Source of the DNA: Alphaproteobacteria bacterium
Lineage (GTDB): Bacteria > Pseudomonadota > Alphaproteobacteria > Rhodobacterales > Rhodobacteraceae
Reading direction: 5' to 3'
NCBI GenBank assembly: GCA_030425945.1
Contig: JAUHZL010000152.1
Location: 1-7,197 of the forward strand
Length of the DNA: 7,197 nucleotides
In this document: piece by piece, positions 1-6,848 of the stretch
How the letters are laid out: every line of letters begins with the position of its first letter
Position numbering within the stretch: the stretch's first letter is position 1
The notes under the pieces: generated by a model
Told to the model about the DNA's origin: nothing
The model's input: the letters and a program-made list of their open reading frames with translations, nothing else
The model's database searches: none
Position numbers and translations under genes: made by a program

Positions 1-100
1 CCTGTCCCACGTGCCCCGGATCCGCACGGTGATGCGCGCTGTCCGAAAGGCGTTGCGTGACCGCCGCGACTGGCTGCTGACCGGGGACGACGCTCCCTAG
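1..100 (+). CDS. C-terminal end of an unidentified protein (partial)
   Basis: An open frame enters from the left edge (first full codon at position 2) and ends at TAG 98-100, giving the last 32 residues of a protein. The tail is rich in Arg (RIRTVMRAVRKALRDRRDW) and ends LLTGDDAP. Nearly all third codon positions are G or C, as in the neighbouring genes, which supports real coding. No domain can be recognised from so short a piece, and I assign no function. It converges on mnmA, with the two stop codons overlapping at 97-100, so no separate terminator fits between them. The main alternative is that this is only a chance open frame; the codon bias and the tight abutment to mnmA argue against that. 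Confidence 0.6.
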   Translation, partial: LSHVPRIRTVMRAVRKALRDRRDWLLTGDDAP

Positions 101-1254
101 CGGCCGCGCCAGATCCAGCCGCCGCCGAGGATGCGCGTGTCGCCGTCCGCGTGACCGGGCGCGTAGAACACGCAGGCCTGCCCGGGCGAAACGCCGTCCT
201 CCGGTGTCAGCAGCGTGACCTCGGCTTCGGTGTCCGACAGCGGCCGGATCAGTGCCGGGCGCGGCGGCCGGGTCGATCGGATGCGCACGCTGACCTCCCA
301 CTCCGGGCGGCTGGTCAGGGGGGCATCGCCGAGCCAGTTGATCTCGCGCACCGGGACGGTCCGTGTCGCCAGCGCCTCGCGCGGGCCGACGACGACCTGG
401 CGCGCGACCGGGTCGAGCCGCACGACGTAGAGCGGGTCGCTGAGCCCGCCGATCCCAAGGCCGCGGCGCTGGCCGATCGTGTAATGGATGACGCCGGTGT
501 GGTGCCCCAATACGCGCCCGTCCAGGTGCACGATTTCGCCCGGCTCGCCGGCGCCCGGCCGCAGCTTCTCGATCACCGACGCGTAGTTGCCGTTCGGCAC
601 GAAGCAGATGTCCTGGCTGTCCGGCTTGTCCGCGACCGACAGGCCGTATTTCTTCGCCAGCTCACGGGTTTCCGCCTTGGACTTCAGGTGACCCAGGGGG
701 AAGCGCAGGTAGTCGAGCTGCTCGGGTGTCGTCGAGAACAGGAAGTAGCTCTGGTCGCGCGCGGGGTCGGCGGCGCAATGCAGTTCCGGCCCGTTCACGC
801 CCATCGCGCGGCGGATGTAATGCCCGGTCGCCATGCAGTCGGCGTCGAGGTCGCGGGCGGTTTCCAGCAGGTCCTTGAACTTGACCCGCTCGTTGCAGCG
901 GATGCACGGCACCGGCGTCGCCCCGGCGAGGTAGCTCTCGGCGAATTCTTCCATCACCGCTTCGCGGAAGGTGTTCTCGTAATCGAGGACGTAATGCGGG
1001 AAGCCCATCGCCTCGGCCACGCGGCGGGCATCGTGGATGTCCCGTCCGGCACAGCAGGCGCCTTTCTTGGCCAGCGCGGCCCCGTGGTCGTAAAGCTGCA
1101 AGGTCACGCCGACGACGTCGTAGCCTTCCTCGGCCAGCATGGCCGCGACCACCGACGAGTCGACGCCGCCCGACATGGCCACGACCACCCGCGTTTCGGC
1201 GGGCGGCTTGGCGAAGCCGAGCGAATTGAGCGGCGTGTCCGCGTCGCGGGGCAT
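97..1254 (-). CDS. mnmA: tRNA-specific 2-thiouridylase MnmA
   Basis: Cytoplasmic enzyme that uses ATP and a relayed persulfide sulfur to make 2-thiouridine at wobble position U34 of Lys, Glu and Gln tRNAs. The 385-residue protein has the usual family length (E. coli about 368). Visible motifs are the ATP-pyrophosphatase loop SGGVDSS (28-34), PCIRCN with the probable catalytic Cys120, ATGHY (142-146), SQDICF with the second active Cys217, IGQRRGLG (260-267), and the C-terminal barrel signature SPGQACVFY (356-364). I chose the ATG at 1252-1254 because AGGAG lies 8 bases upstream and a good promoter lies just beyond it. A longer frame starting at 1335 would place that promoter inside the gene. 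It is divergent from sciP and convergent with the partial gene at 1-100. The assignment is firm. Confidence 0.97.
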   Translation of the reverse strand: MPRDADTPLNSLGFAKPPAETRVVVAMSGGVDSSVVAAMLAEEGYDVVGVTLQLYDHGAALAKKGACCAGRDIHDARRVAEAMGFPHYVLDYENTFREAVMEEFAESYLAGATPVPCIRCNERVKFKDLLETARDLDADCMATGHYIRRAMGVNGPELHCAADPARDQSYFLFSTTPEQLDYLRFPLGHLKSKAETRELAKKYGLSVADKPDSQDICFVPNGNYASVIEKLRPGAGEPGEIVHLDGRVLGHHTGVIHYTIGQRRGLGIGGLSDPLYVVRLDPVARQVVVGPREALATRTVPVREINWLGDAPLTSRPEWEVSVRIRSTRPPRPALIRPLSDTEAEVTLLTPEDGVSPGQACVFYAPGHADGDTRILGGGWIWRGR

Positions 1255-1262
1255 GAAGGTCT

Positions 1263-1267
1263 CTCCT
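1263..1267 (-). promoter_or_regulatory. Ribosome-binding site of mnmA
   Basis: The minus strand reads AGGAG, 8 bases before the ATG at 1254. It decides the start in favour of the 385-residue protein over a frame extended upstream by 27 residues. Confidence 0.8.
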
Positions 1268-1284
1268 GTCGGGCTGTCCGTCGC

Positions 1285-1312
1285 AATATAGGAAAATGCA
1301 AGATACTCACAA
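1285..1312 (-). promoter_or_regulatory. Candidate sigma70-type promoter of mnmA
   Basis: On the minus strand, TTGTGA (1307-1312, 4 of 6 to TTGACA) is separated by 16 bases from TATATT (1285-1290, 5 of 6 to TATAAT). It sits in a locally AT-rich patch of an otherwise GC-rich sequence. Transcription would begin near 1278, leaving a leader of about 24 bases before the mnmA ATG. This is a prediction from sequence only. Confidence 0.5.
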
Positions 1313-1330
1313 GTCCGGGCGCCGCCCGAT

Positions 1331-1345
1331 TTCACGGCTCGTTAA
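1331..1345 (+). promoter_or_regulatory. CtrA-binding box upstream of sciP
   Basis: TTCA-N7-TTAA matches the CtrA consensus TTAA-N7-TTAA at 7 of 8 fixed positions with the exact 7-base spacer. It ends 46 bases before the sciP ATG. In Caulobacter sciP is activated by CtrA, and this box would allow the same wiring here. No clear -10 hexamer follows in the GC-rich stretch behind it. It lies 18 bases beyond the mnmA -35, so CtrA could also touch mnmA transcription, but that is speculation. Confidence 0.5.
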
Positions 1346-1378
1346 GGCGGCGGCGGCAGGGTCACGCCACCCGGAACG

Positions 1379-1383
1379 AAGGA
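1379..1383 (+). promoter_or_regulatory. Ribosome-binding site of sciP
   Basis: AAGGA sits 8 bases before the ATG at 1392-1394. It supports the 95-residue sciP product over a 127-residue frame opening at 1296, whose extra N-terminus would span the CtrA box and carries no family signature. Confidence 0.7.
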
Positions 1384-1391
1384 CAATCCCG

Positions 1392-1679
1392 ATGTATCTC
1401 AAGCGTGGCCGGGGTCCCGCCGTGGTGACCCTGCCGAACGGGCAGGTCATGAGCCGCTCGGACCTGCCGGACCCCGACACGAAGCGCTGGGTCGCCAGCC
1501 GCAAGGCGGCCGTCGCGAGGGGCGTGCTCTACGGCCTGATGTCGGTCGAGGACGCCTGCACGACCTATGGCCTGTCGAGCGAGGAACTCGCCAGCTGGAC
1601 CCGCGCGGTGGAAGTGCACGGCGACGCGGCCCTCAGGGCGACGCGGCTGCGGCTTTACCGCCCGGCCGGCGGGTCGTGA
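1392..1679 (+). CDS. sciP: CtrA inhibitor SciP (DUF1153 family)
   Basis: A 95-residue DNA-binding regulator. In Caulobacter, SciP limits transcription of CtrA-activated genes by interacting with CtrA and promoter DNA. The family core is visible: an N-terminal strand region MYLKRGRGPAVVTLPNG, the conserved DLPDPDTKRWVASRKAAV segment (24-41), and a helix-turn-helix SVEDACTTYGLSSEELASW (51-69) followed by RAVEVHG. The length fits the family. The start is set by AAGGA 8 bases upstream and by the usual short N-terminus. It lies directly before ctrA on the same strand with a 122-base gap, and its own upstream region carries a CtrA box. Activator and antagonist therefore appear to be encoded together under shared CtrA control. 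Function is inferred from the family; the assignment is confident. Confidence 0.9.
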   Translation: MYLKRGRGPAVVTLPNGQVMSRSDLPDPDTKRWVASRKAAVARGVLYGLMSVEDACTTYGLSSEELASWTRAVEVHGDAALRATRLRLYRPAGGS

Positions 1680-1682
1680 TGG

Positions 1683-1712
1683 GGGTTGTGAGGATGGACA
1701 ACCCAAGGTTGT
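1683..1712. repeat. Triplet of GGTTGT/ACAACC half-sites between sciP and ctrA
   Basis: Just after the sciP stop lie GGTTGT (1684-1689), ACAACC (1698-1703) and GGTTGT (1707-1712). The first two form a perfect 7-base inverted repeat GGGTTGT/ACAACCC with an 8-base spacer. The second pair forms ACAACC-CAA-GGTTGT. The two direct copies are 23 bases apart, close to two helical turns. It could be an operator upstream of ctrA or an mRNA hairpin behind sciP. No T-run follows, so it is not a standard terminator. Confidence 0.55.
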
Positions 1713-1734
1713 ATCTGCTACGGTCGATGCGGTG

Positions 1735-1749
1735 GTAACGAGCGATTAA
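1735..1749 (+). promoter_or_regulatory. CtrA-binding box upstream of ctrA
   Basis: GTAA-N7-TTAA followed by CC matches TTAA-N7-TTAA at 7 of 8 fixed positions with the correct spacer, ending 52 bases before the ctrA ATG. It suggests autoregulation of ctrA, as is known in Caulobacter. No convincing -35/-10 pair is visible beside it, so activation and repression cannot be told apart from sequence. No GANTC (CcrM methylation) site lies in the sciP-ctrA gap. Confidence 0.55.
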
Positions 1750-1788
1750 CCTTTCCCGCCCACCTTCGGGCACAGTGGTTCCAGAACC

Positions 1789-1793
1789 GGAGG
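1789..1793 (+). promoter_or_regulatory. Ribosome-binding site of ctrA
   Basis: GGAGG sits 8 bases before the ATG at 1802, fixing the start at the protein MRVLMIEDD rather than at an in-frame ATG at 1775. Confidence 0.85.
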
Positions 1794-1801
1794 CCCCGGC
1801 C

Positions 1802-2515
1802 ATGCGCGTCCTCATGATCGAAGACGATCCGACATCCGCCAAGAGCATCGAACTGATGCTCACGCACGCGAACCTGAACGTCTACGGGACCGACACCGGG
1901 GAAGAGGGGATAGATCTGGCCAAGGTCTATGACTACGACCTGATCCTGCTCGACCTCAATCTGCCGGACATGACGGGCTACGATGTCCTGCGCCAGATCC
2001 GGCTGGCCCGGATCGACACGCCGATCCTGATCCTGACCGGGGCGGACGACACCGACAGCAAGCTGAAGGGGTTCGGCTCCGGGGCCGACGACTATCTGAC
2101 CAAGCCCTTCAACCGCGAGGAACTGATCGCGCGGATCCACGCCATCATCCGCCGGTCCAAGGGCCATGCGCAGGCGGTGATCCATACAGGGCGGGTGGCG
2201 GTCAACCTGGACGCCAAGACGGTCGACGTGGACGGCGCCGCGGTGCACCTGACCGGCAAGGAATACCAGATGCTGGAACTGCTGAGCCTGCGCAAGGGCA
2301 CTACCCTGACCAAGGAGATGTTCCTGAACCACCTCTACGGCGGGATGGACGAGCCGGAACTGAAGATCATCGACGTCTTCATCTGCAAGCTGCGCAAGAA
2401 ACTCGCGCAGGCGACCGGGGGCGAAAGCTACATCGAAACCGTCTGGGGGCGCGGCTACGTCCTGCGCGACCCCAAGCGGGACGCGGCCCCCGAGCGCGCC
2501 TACGCCACGGGCTGA
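1802..2515 (+). CDS. ctrA: Cell-cycle / motility response regulator CtrA
   Basis: OmpR/PhoB-type response regulator, 237 residues, phosphorylated through the CckA-ChpT relay in alphaproteobacteria. It is a cell-cycle master regulator in Caulobacter; in Rhodobacteraceae it mainly controls motility, gene transfer agents and related traits. The receiver domain (1-117) shows the acidic pair Asp8-Asp9, phospho-acceptor Asp51 in LLDLNLPDMTGYD, Thr79 and Lys101 in DDYLTKPF. The winged-helix domain (about 125-225) has TGKEYQMLELL, the recognition helix region MDEPELKIIDVFICKLRKKL (182-201) and VWGRGYVLRDP. The start is fixed by GGAGG 8 bases upstream. The protein ends ERAYATG, without the Ala-Ala terminus that makes Caulobacter CtrA a ClpXP substrate. 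It is preceded by sciP and a CtrA box. The assignment is firm. Confidence 0.97.
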   Translation: MRVLMIEDDPTSAKSIELMLTHANLNVYGTDTGEEGIDLAKVYDYDLILLDLNLPDMTGYDVLRQIRLARIDTPILILTGADDTDSKLKGFGSGADDYLTKPFNREELIARIHAIIRRSKGHAQAVIHTGRVAVNLDAKTVDVDGAAVHLTGKEYQMLELLSLRKGTTLTKEMFLNHLYGGMDEPELKIIDVFICKLRKKLAQATGGESYIETVWGRGYVLRDPKRDAAPERAYATG

Positions 2516-2580
2516 GCCGCCGACTGGACGAGGCCCCGCGCCGCGCCTATCACCTGTGGCAAAGACAGGGGGCGCAGAGA

Positions 2581-4710
2581 ATGGCAAGCACCACGTCCGG
2601 GATCGATCCCGAGGCCCTGACCGACGCCGAGGCCCGGCAGGAACTGGCGCGGCTGGCCGATGTCCTGGGGCAGGCGAACGCCGCCTATCACCGCGACGAC
2701 GCCCCGGTGATGAGCGACGCGGAGTTCGATGCGCTCAAGCGGCGCAACGCTGCGATCGAGGCCCGCTTTCCCGACCTCAAGCGCGCCGACAGTCCCAGCG
2801 ACCAGGTCGGCGCGATGCCTGCCGACGGTTTCGCCAAGGTCACCCATGCCCAGCGGATGATGTCGCTGGCCAATGCCTTTGACGCCGACGACATCCGCGA
2901 GTTCGACGACCGGATCCGCAAGTTCCTCGGCCTCGGGCCCGAGGCGCCGCTGGCCTATACCGCCGAGCCCAAGATCGACGGTCTGTCCCTGTCGCTGCGC
3001 TACGAGGACGGGCAGCTGGTGCAGGCCGCCACGCGGGGCGACGGCGAGACCGGCGAGAACGTCACCGCCAACGCCCGGACGATTGACGATATCCCACAAT
3101 CTCTGACTGGCGCGCCCGCGGTTCTCGAAGTGCGCGGCGAAGTCTACATGCACCATGACGACTTCGAGGCGCTGAATGCCCGGCAGGCGGCGATCGGCGG
3201 CAAGACCTTCGCCAATCCGCGCAACGCGGCCGCCGGGTCGCTGCGGCAACTGGATGCCGCGATCACCCGGTCGCGCCCGTTGCGCTTCTTCGCCTATGGC
3301 TGGGGCGTGCTGTCCGAGCCGCTGGCCGAAACCCAGCACGGGGCGCTCGACCGCCTCGGCGCGCTCGGCTTCCAGGTCAACCCGCTGACCCGGCGCTGCG
3401 ACGGCCCTTCGGACCTGCTGGACCAGTATGCCGCGATCGAGCAGCAGCGCGCGACGCTGGGCTATGACATCGACGGCGTGGTCTACAAGGTCGACGATCT
3501 CGGGTTGCAGGGGCGTCTCGGCTTCCGCTCGACCACGCCCCGCTGGGCCATCGCGCACAAGTTCGCCGCCGAGCTGGCCTGGACCCGGCTGGACCGGATC
3601 GAGATCCAGGTCGGGCGCACCGGCGCGCTCAGCCCGGTGGCGCGTCTCAGCCCGGTGACGGTCGGCGGCGTGGTGGTGTCGAACGCCACCCTGCACAACG
3701 AGGATTACATCGCCGGGCGCGACGCCAAGGGCGCGCCGATCCGGGAGGGGCGCGACATCCGCGAGGGCGATTGGGTCCAGGTCTATCGCGCGGGGGACGT
3801 GATCCCGAAGATCGCCGACGTGGACCTGTCGAAACGGCCCGCGGACGCGGTGCCCTTCATCTTTCCCGAGACCTGCCCGGAATGCGGCTCGCCCGCGCTG
3901 CGGGAACCGGGCGACTCGGTGCGGCGCTGTTCGGGCGGGCTGATCTGCCCGGCGCAGGCGGTCGAGAAGCTGAAGCACTTCGTCTCGCGCGCGGCCTTCG
4001 ACATCGAGGGGCTGGGCGCGAAGCAAGTCGAGCAGTTCCACAAGGACGGCTGGATCGCCGAACCGGCGGACATCTTCACCCTGCAGGCGCGCTACGGCAG
4101 CGGCATGCAGCAGTTGAAGAACCGCGAGGGCTGGGGCGAGAAAAGCGCGAACAACCTGTTCCAGGCCATCGAGGAAAAGCGCGAAATCGCCTTCGAGCGC
4201 GCGCTCTTCGCACTCGGGATCCGGCACATGGGCGAAGTGGCCTCGGCGACGCTGGCGCGCGCCTTCGGCACCTGGGAGGCGATGACCGACACGCTCGACC
4301 GCGCCGCGGCGGGCGAGGACGCGGCGCTGGCGGTCCTCCTCGATATCGACGGCGTCGGCATTGTCATGGCCGAGGCCCTGATCGCCGCGTTCCGGCCCGA
4401 TGCCCCCGAACGCGCCTCGATCGACCGGCTGCTGGGCCAGATCACCGTCATTCCCGCCGAACGCCGCGGCGCGGTCGACAGCCCCGTGGCGGGCAAGACC
4501 GTGGTCTTTACCGGCACGCTCGAGACCATGACCCGGGCCGAAGCCAAGGCGCGGGCCGAGGCGCTGGGGGCCAAGGTCGCGGGGTCCGTGTCGGCACGCA
4601 CCGACCTGGTCATCGCCGGGCCCGGCGCGGGCTCGAAGGCCGACAAGGCGCGGGCGCTCGGGGTCGAGATCGTGGACGAGGCGGGCTGGCGCGCCCTCGT
4701 CGGGGACTGA
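2581..4710 (+). CDS. ligA: NAD-dependent DNA ligase LigA
   Basis: Seals nicks in duplex DNA during replication and repair, using NAD+ to adenylate its active lysine. The 709-residue length and domain order are typical: Ia domain (1 to about 75) with AYHRDDAPVMSDAEFD; adenylation domain with catalytic Lys131 in KIDGLSLSLR, RGEVYM (185-190), NPRNAAAGSLRQLD and YDIDGVVYKV (295-304); OB fold; Cys4 zinc finger (Cys432, 435, 450, 456); helix-hairpin-helix region (about 470-605) with IEGLG and DIDGVG; and a BRCT domain (about 634-709) with GKTVVFTGTL. All key residues are present. It starts 65 bases after ctrA, with AGGGGG 8 bases ahead of the ATG as a modest ribosome site. I see no convincing promoter or terminator in that gap, so read-through from ctrA is possible. 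recG follows after 4 bases. Confidence 0.98.
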   Translation: MASTTSGIDPEALTDAEARQELARLADVLGQANAAYHRDDAPVMSDAEFDALKRRNAAIEARFPDLKRADSPSDQVGAMPADGFAKVTHAQRMMSLANAFDADDIREFDDRIRKFLGLGPEAPLAYTAEPKIDGLSLSLRYEDGQLVQAATRGDGETGENVTANARTIDDIPQSLTGAPAVLEVRGEVYMHHDDFEALNARQAAIGGKTFANPRNAAAGSLRQLDAAITRSRPLRFFAYGWGVLSEPLAETQHGALDRLGALGFQVNPLTRRCDGPSDLLDQYAAIEQQRATLGYDIDGVVYKVDDLGLQGRLGFRSTTPRWAIAHKFAAELAWTRLDRIEIQVGRTGALSPVARLSPVTVGGVVVSNATLHNEDYIAGRDAKGAPIREGRDIREGDWVQVYRAGDVIPKIADVDLSKRPADAVPFIFPETCPECGSPALREPGDSVRRCSGGLICPAQAVEKLKHFVSRAAFDIEGLGAKQVEQFHKDGWIAEPADIFTLQARYGSGMQQLKNREGWGEKSANNLFQAIEEKREIAFERALFALGIRHMGEVASATLARAFGTWEAMTDTLDRAAAGEDAALAVLLDIDGVGIVMAEALIAAFRPDAPERASIDRLLGQITVIPAERRGAVDSPVAGKTVVFTGTLETMTRAEAKARAEALGAKVAGSVSARTDLVIAGPGAGSKADKARALGVEIVDEAGWRALVGD

Positions 4711-4714
4711 TCCG

Positions 4715-6805
4715 ATGGCGGACCGCCCCGCCATGCTCTTCCCGCTGTTCGCCGGGCTCGAAACCCTGCCCGGGGTCGGTCCGCGCACCGCGCGGGCAAT
4801 GGAGGCGCTGGCCGTCACCCGGCCGCGCGATCTGCTCTACACCCTGCCTGCGGGCGGGATCCTGCGCGTCCCGGTCGAGACCGTGCTCGGGGCAGACCTC
4901 CCGGGCGTGCTGACCGTGACGGTCCGGGTCGGGCGGCACCTGAAGCCCGCGGCCAAGGGGCGCCCTTACCGAGTCGAGGTCGAGGACGCCAAGACCCGGT
5001 TCTACCTCGTCTTTTTCCATGCGCGGGGGGATTATCTGGAGAAGCTGCTGCCCACCGGGGCCACGCGGATCGTGTCCGGCAAGGCCGAGCTCTACGATGG
5101 CATTGTCCAGATCACGCATCCGGACCATGTGTTGCGCCCGGACGAGGCCGATCAGTTGTCGACCTTCGATCCCGTCTATCCCCTGACGGCCGGGGTCACC
5201 CAGAAGCTGATGCAGAAGGCCGCGCAGGGGGCTCTGGCGCGCGCGCCCGGACTGTCGGAGTGGATCGACCCGGACCTGGTGGCGCGCGAGGGTTGGCCCG
5301 ACTGGCGCACCGCGCTGGCCGAGGCGCATCGCCCGGAGAGCGCCCGTGACCTGGCCCCCGAGGCCCCCGCACGGCGGCGGCTGGCCTATGACGAGGTCTT
5401 CGCCCACCAGATGACGCTGGCGCTGGCCCGCGCCTCGCGCCGCCGCGCCCCGGGCCGCGAAACGACGGGGGACGGACACCTGCGCCGGGCCGTCGAGGCC
5501 GCGTTGCCCTATACCCCAACCGGGGCCCAGACCCGCGTGCTGCGCGAGATCGCCGCCGACATGGCCGCGCCGCACAGGATGAACCGCTTGCTGCAAGGCG
5601 ATGTGGGCGCTGGGAAAACCCTCGTCGCGCTGATGGCGATGCTGGTCGCGGTCGAGGCCGGGGGCCAGGCCGTCCTGATGGCCCCGACCGAGGTTCTCGC
5701 CCGCCAGCACCATGCCGGCCTCAGCGCGCTGGCCGGTCCCGCCGATGTGCGGATCGCGGTGCTGACGGGACGGGACAAGGGCCGCGCGCGGGCCGACAAG
5801 CTGGAGGCGCTGCGCCGGGGCGAGATCGACATCCTGCTGGGCACCCATGCGGTGATCCAGGACGACGTGGTGTTCCATGACCTGCGCCTGGCGGTGATCG
5901 ACGAGCAGCACCGCTTTGGCGTGCGCGAGCGGATGTCCCTCGGGCGCAAGGGCGACGCGGTCGATGTGCTGGTGATGACGGCAACGCCGATCCCGCGCAG
6001 CCTGGCGCTGGCGGGATACGGCGACCTGGACCTGTCGCTCTTGGATGAGAAACCGCCGGGGCGCACGCCGGTGACCACCGCGCTGGTCTCGGCCCAGCGG
6101 ATCGACGAGCTCGTTGCCCATCTCGGGAAGGCGCTCGACGAGGGGCGCCAGGCCTACTGGGTCTGCCCGCTGGTCGAGGAAAGCGAGACCCTGACCCTGA
6201 CCGCTGCCGAAGAACGGTTCCGCGCCCTGCGCACCCGGTTTGGCGAGGGCGTCGTCGGGCTGGTGCACGGCCAGATGCCGCCCGCCGACAAGGACGCGGC
6301 GATGGCCGATTTCGTGGCGGGTCGCACGCGCCTGCTGGTGGCGACAACGGTGATCGAGGTGGGGGTGGATGTGCCCAACGCGTCGATCATGGTGATCGAG
6401 GGGGCGGAGCATTTCGGCCTCGCGCAGTTGCACCAGCTGCGGGGGCGCGTCGGGCGCGGGGCGGCCGCATCGTCCTGCCTGATGCTCTACAGCCCGCCGC
6501 TGACCGAGGGGGCCGAGCGCCGCCTGACCCTGATGCGCGAGACCGAGGACGGGTTCCGGATCGCCGAAGCCGACCTCGAGATGCGGGGCGCGGGCGACCT
6601 GATCGGGGTCGCGCAAAGTGGCCTGCCGCGGTTCCGCGTCGCCGATCTCGAGCGGCAGGCGGGGCTGATGGACCTCGCCCAAAGCGACGCGCGGGCGCTG
6701 CTGGCGCGCGATCCGGCACTTGAAACGCCGCGCGGGGAAGCGGTGCGGATGCTGCTGTGGTTGCTGTCGCAGGACGAGGCGATTCGCCTTCTGGAGGTCG
6801 GCTGA
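4715..6805 (+). CDS. recG: ATP-dependent DNA helicase RecG
   Basis: Superfamily 2 helicase that regresses stalled replication forks and migrates Holliday junctions. The 696 residues match the family (E. coli 693). The N-terminal wedge/OB domain includes LPGVGPRTARAMEAL (18-32). The helicase core shows YTPTGAQ (266-272), Walker A GDVGAGKT (295-302), APTEVLARQH (323-332), Walker B-like DEQHRFG (396-402), motif III TATPIPR (422-428), ATTVIEVGVDVPNA (543-556) and motif VI QLRGRVGRG (574-582), followed by FRIAEADLEMRGAGDLIG (614-631), the RecG C-terminal signature. It begins 4 bases after the ligA stop, with GGGGA in the end of ligA as likely ribosome site, so the two are probably cotranscribed and translationally close. 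No truncation or odd residues are seen. Confidence 0.98.
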   Translation: MADRPAMLFPLFAGLETLPGVGPRTARAMEALAVTRPRDLLYTLPAGGILRVPVETVLGADLPGVLTVTVRVGRHLKPAAKGRPYRVEVEDAKTRFYLVFFHARGDYLEKLLPTGATRIVSGKAELYDGIVQITHPDHVLRPDEADQLSTFDPVYPLTAGVTQKLMQKAAQGALARAPGLSEWIDPDLVAREGWPDWRTALAEAHRPESARDLAPEAPARRRLAYDEVFAHQMTLALARASRRRAPGRETTGDGHLRRAVEAALPYTPTGAQTRVLREIAADMAAPHRMNRLLQGDVGAGKTLVALMAMLVAVEAGGQAVLMAPTEVLARQHHAGLSALAGPADVRIAVLTGRDKGRARADKLEALRRGEIDILLGTHAVIQDDVVFHDLRLAVIDEQHRFGVRERMSLGRKGDAVDVLVMTATPIPRSLALAGYGDLDLSLLDEKPPGRTPVTTALVSAQRIDELVAHLGKALDEGRQAYWVCPLVEESETLTLTAAEERFRALRTRFGEGVVGLVHGQMPPADKDAAMADFVAGRTRLLVATTVIEVGVDVPNASIMVIEGAEHFGLAQLHQLRGRVGRGAAASSCLMLYSPPLTEGAERRLTLMRETEDGFRIAEADLEMRGAGDLIGVAQSGLPRFRVADLERQAGLMDLAQSDARALLARDPALETPRGEAVRMLLWLLSQDEAIRLLEVG

Positions 6806-6813
6806 GCCGGTCT

Positions 6814-6848
6814 GTTCTCCGTAGTTCCGCGAATGTTCTAAAATGTTC
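6814..6848 (+). promoter_or_regulatory. Phased GTTC array with an SOS-type LexA box
   Basis: GTTC occurs at 6814, 6824, 6835 and 6845, spaced 10, 11 and 10 bases, so all four face about the same side of the helix. The middle pair reads GTTCCGCGAATGTTC (6824-6838), an exact match to the alphaproteobacterial LexA operator GTTC-N7-GTTC. Three of the four copies are within the longer word TGTTCT. The box ends one base before the candidate -10 element TAAAAT, where a repressor would block transcription. LexA control of the small gene downstream is inferred from this and has not been tested. Confidence 0.6.
6815..6844 (+). promoter_or_regulatory. Candidate promoter of the small membrane-protein gene
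   Basis: TAAAAT (6839-6844) matches the -10 consensus at 5 of 6 and stands in an AT-rich patch. The best-placed -35 is weak: TTCTCC (6815-6820, 3 of 6, spacer 18). The LexA-type box fills the space between them. Transcription would start near 6851, leaving a leader of about 55 bases. TTTACA at 6849-6854 is a better -35 (5 of 6) but has no good partner downstream. Confidence 0.4.

Noticed and set aside
1255..1335. A 27-residue N-terminal extension of mnmA starting at 1335
   Set aside because: AGGAG lies 8 bases before the ATG at 1254, and a good promoter lies at 1285-1312, inside the proposed extension. The extra residues show no family signature.
151..1428. A plus-strand open frame of 425 codons opposite mnmA
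   Set aside because: It is a shadow of mnmA and runs across the mnmA promoter and into the sciP start. It has no family-like sequence.
1683..1704. The inverted repeat after sciP read as an intrinsic terminator
   Set aside because: The 7-base stem is short and is followed by AAGGTTGTAT, not a T-run. It is kept only as an operator-like repeat.
2500..4818. A minus-strand open frame of 772 codons opposite ligA
   Set aside because: It is an antisense shadow of a strongly GC3-biased gene. The translation is low-complexity (Arg, Gly, Ala, Asp rich) without domains, while ligA on the plus strand is complete with all motifs.
6799..6809. A GGC-TGA-GCC mini palindrome around the recG stop, also seen around the ctrA stop (2510-2518)
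   Set aside because: It follows from a final Gly codon GGC or GGGC, a TGA stop and a following GCC in GC-rich sequence. It is too short to be meaningful.
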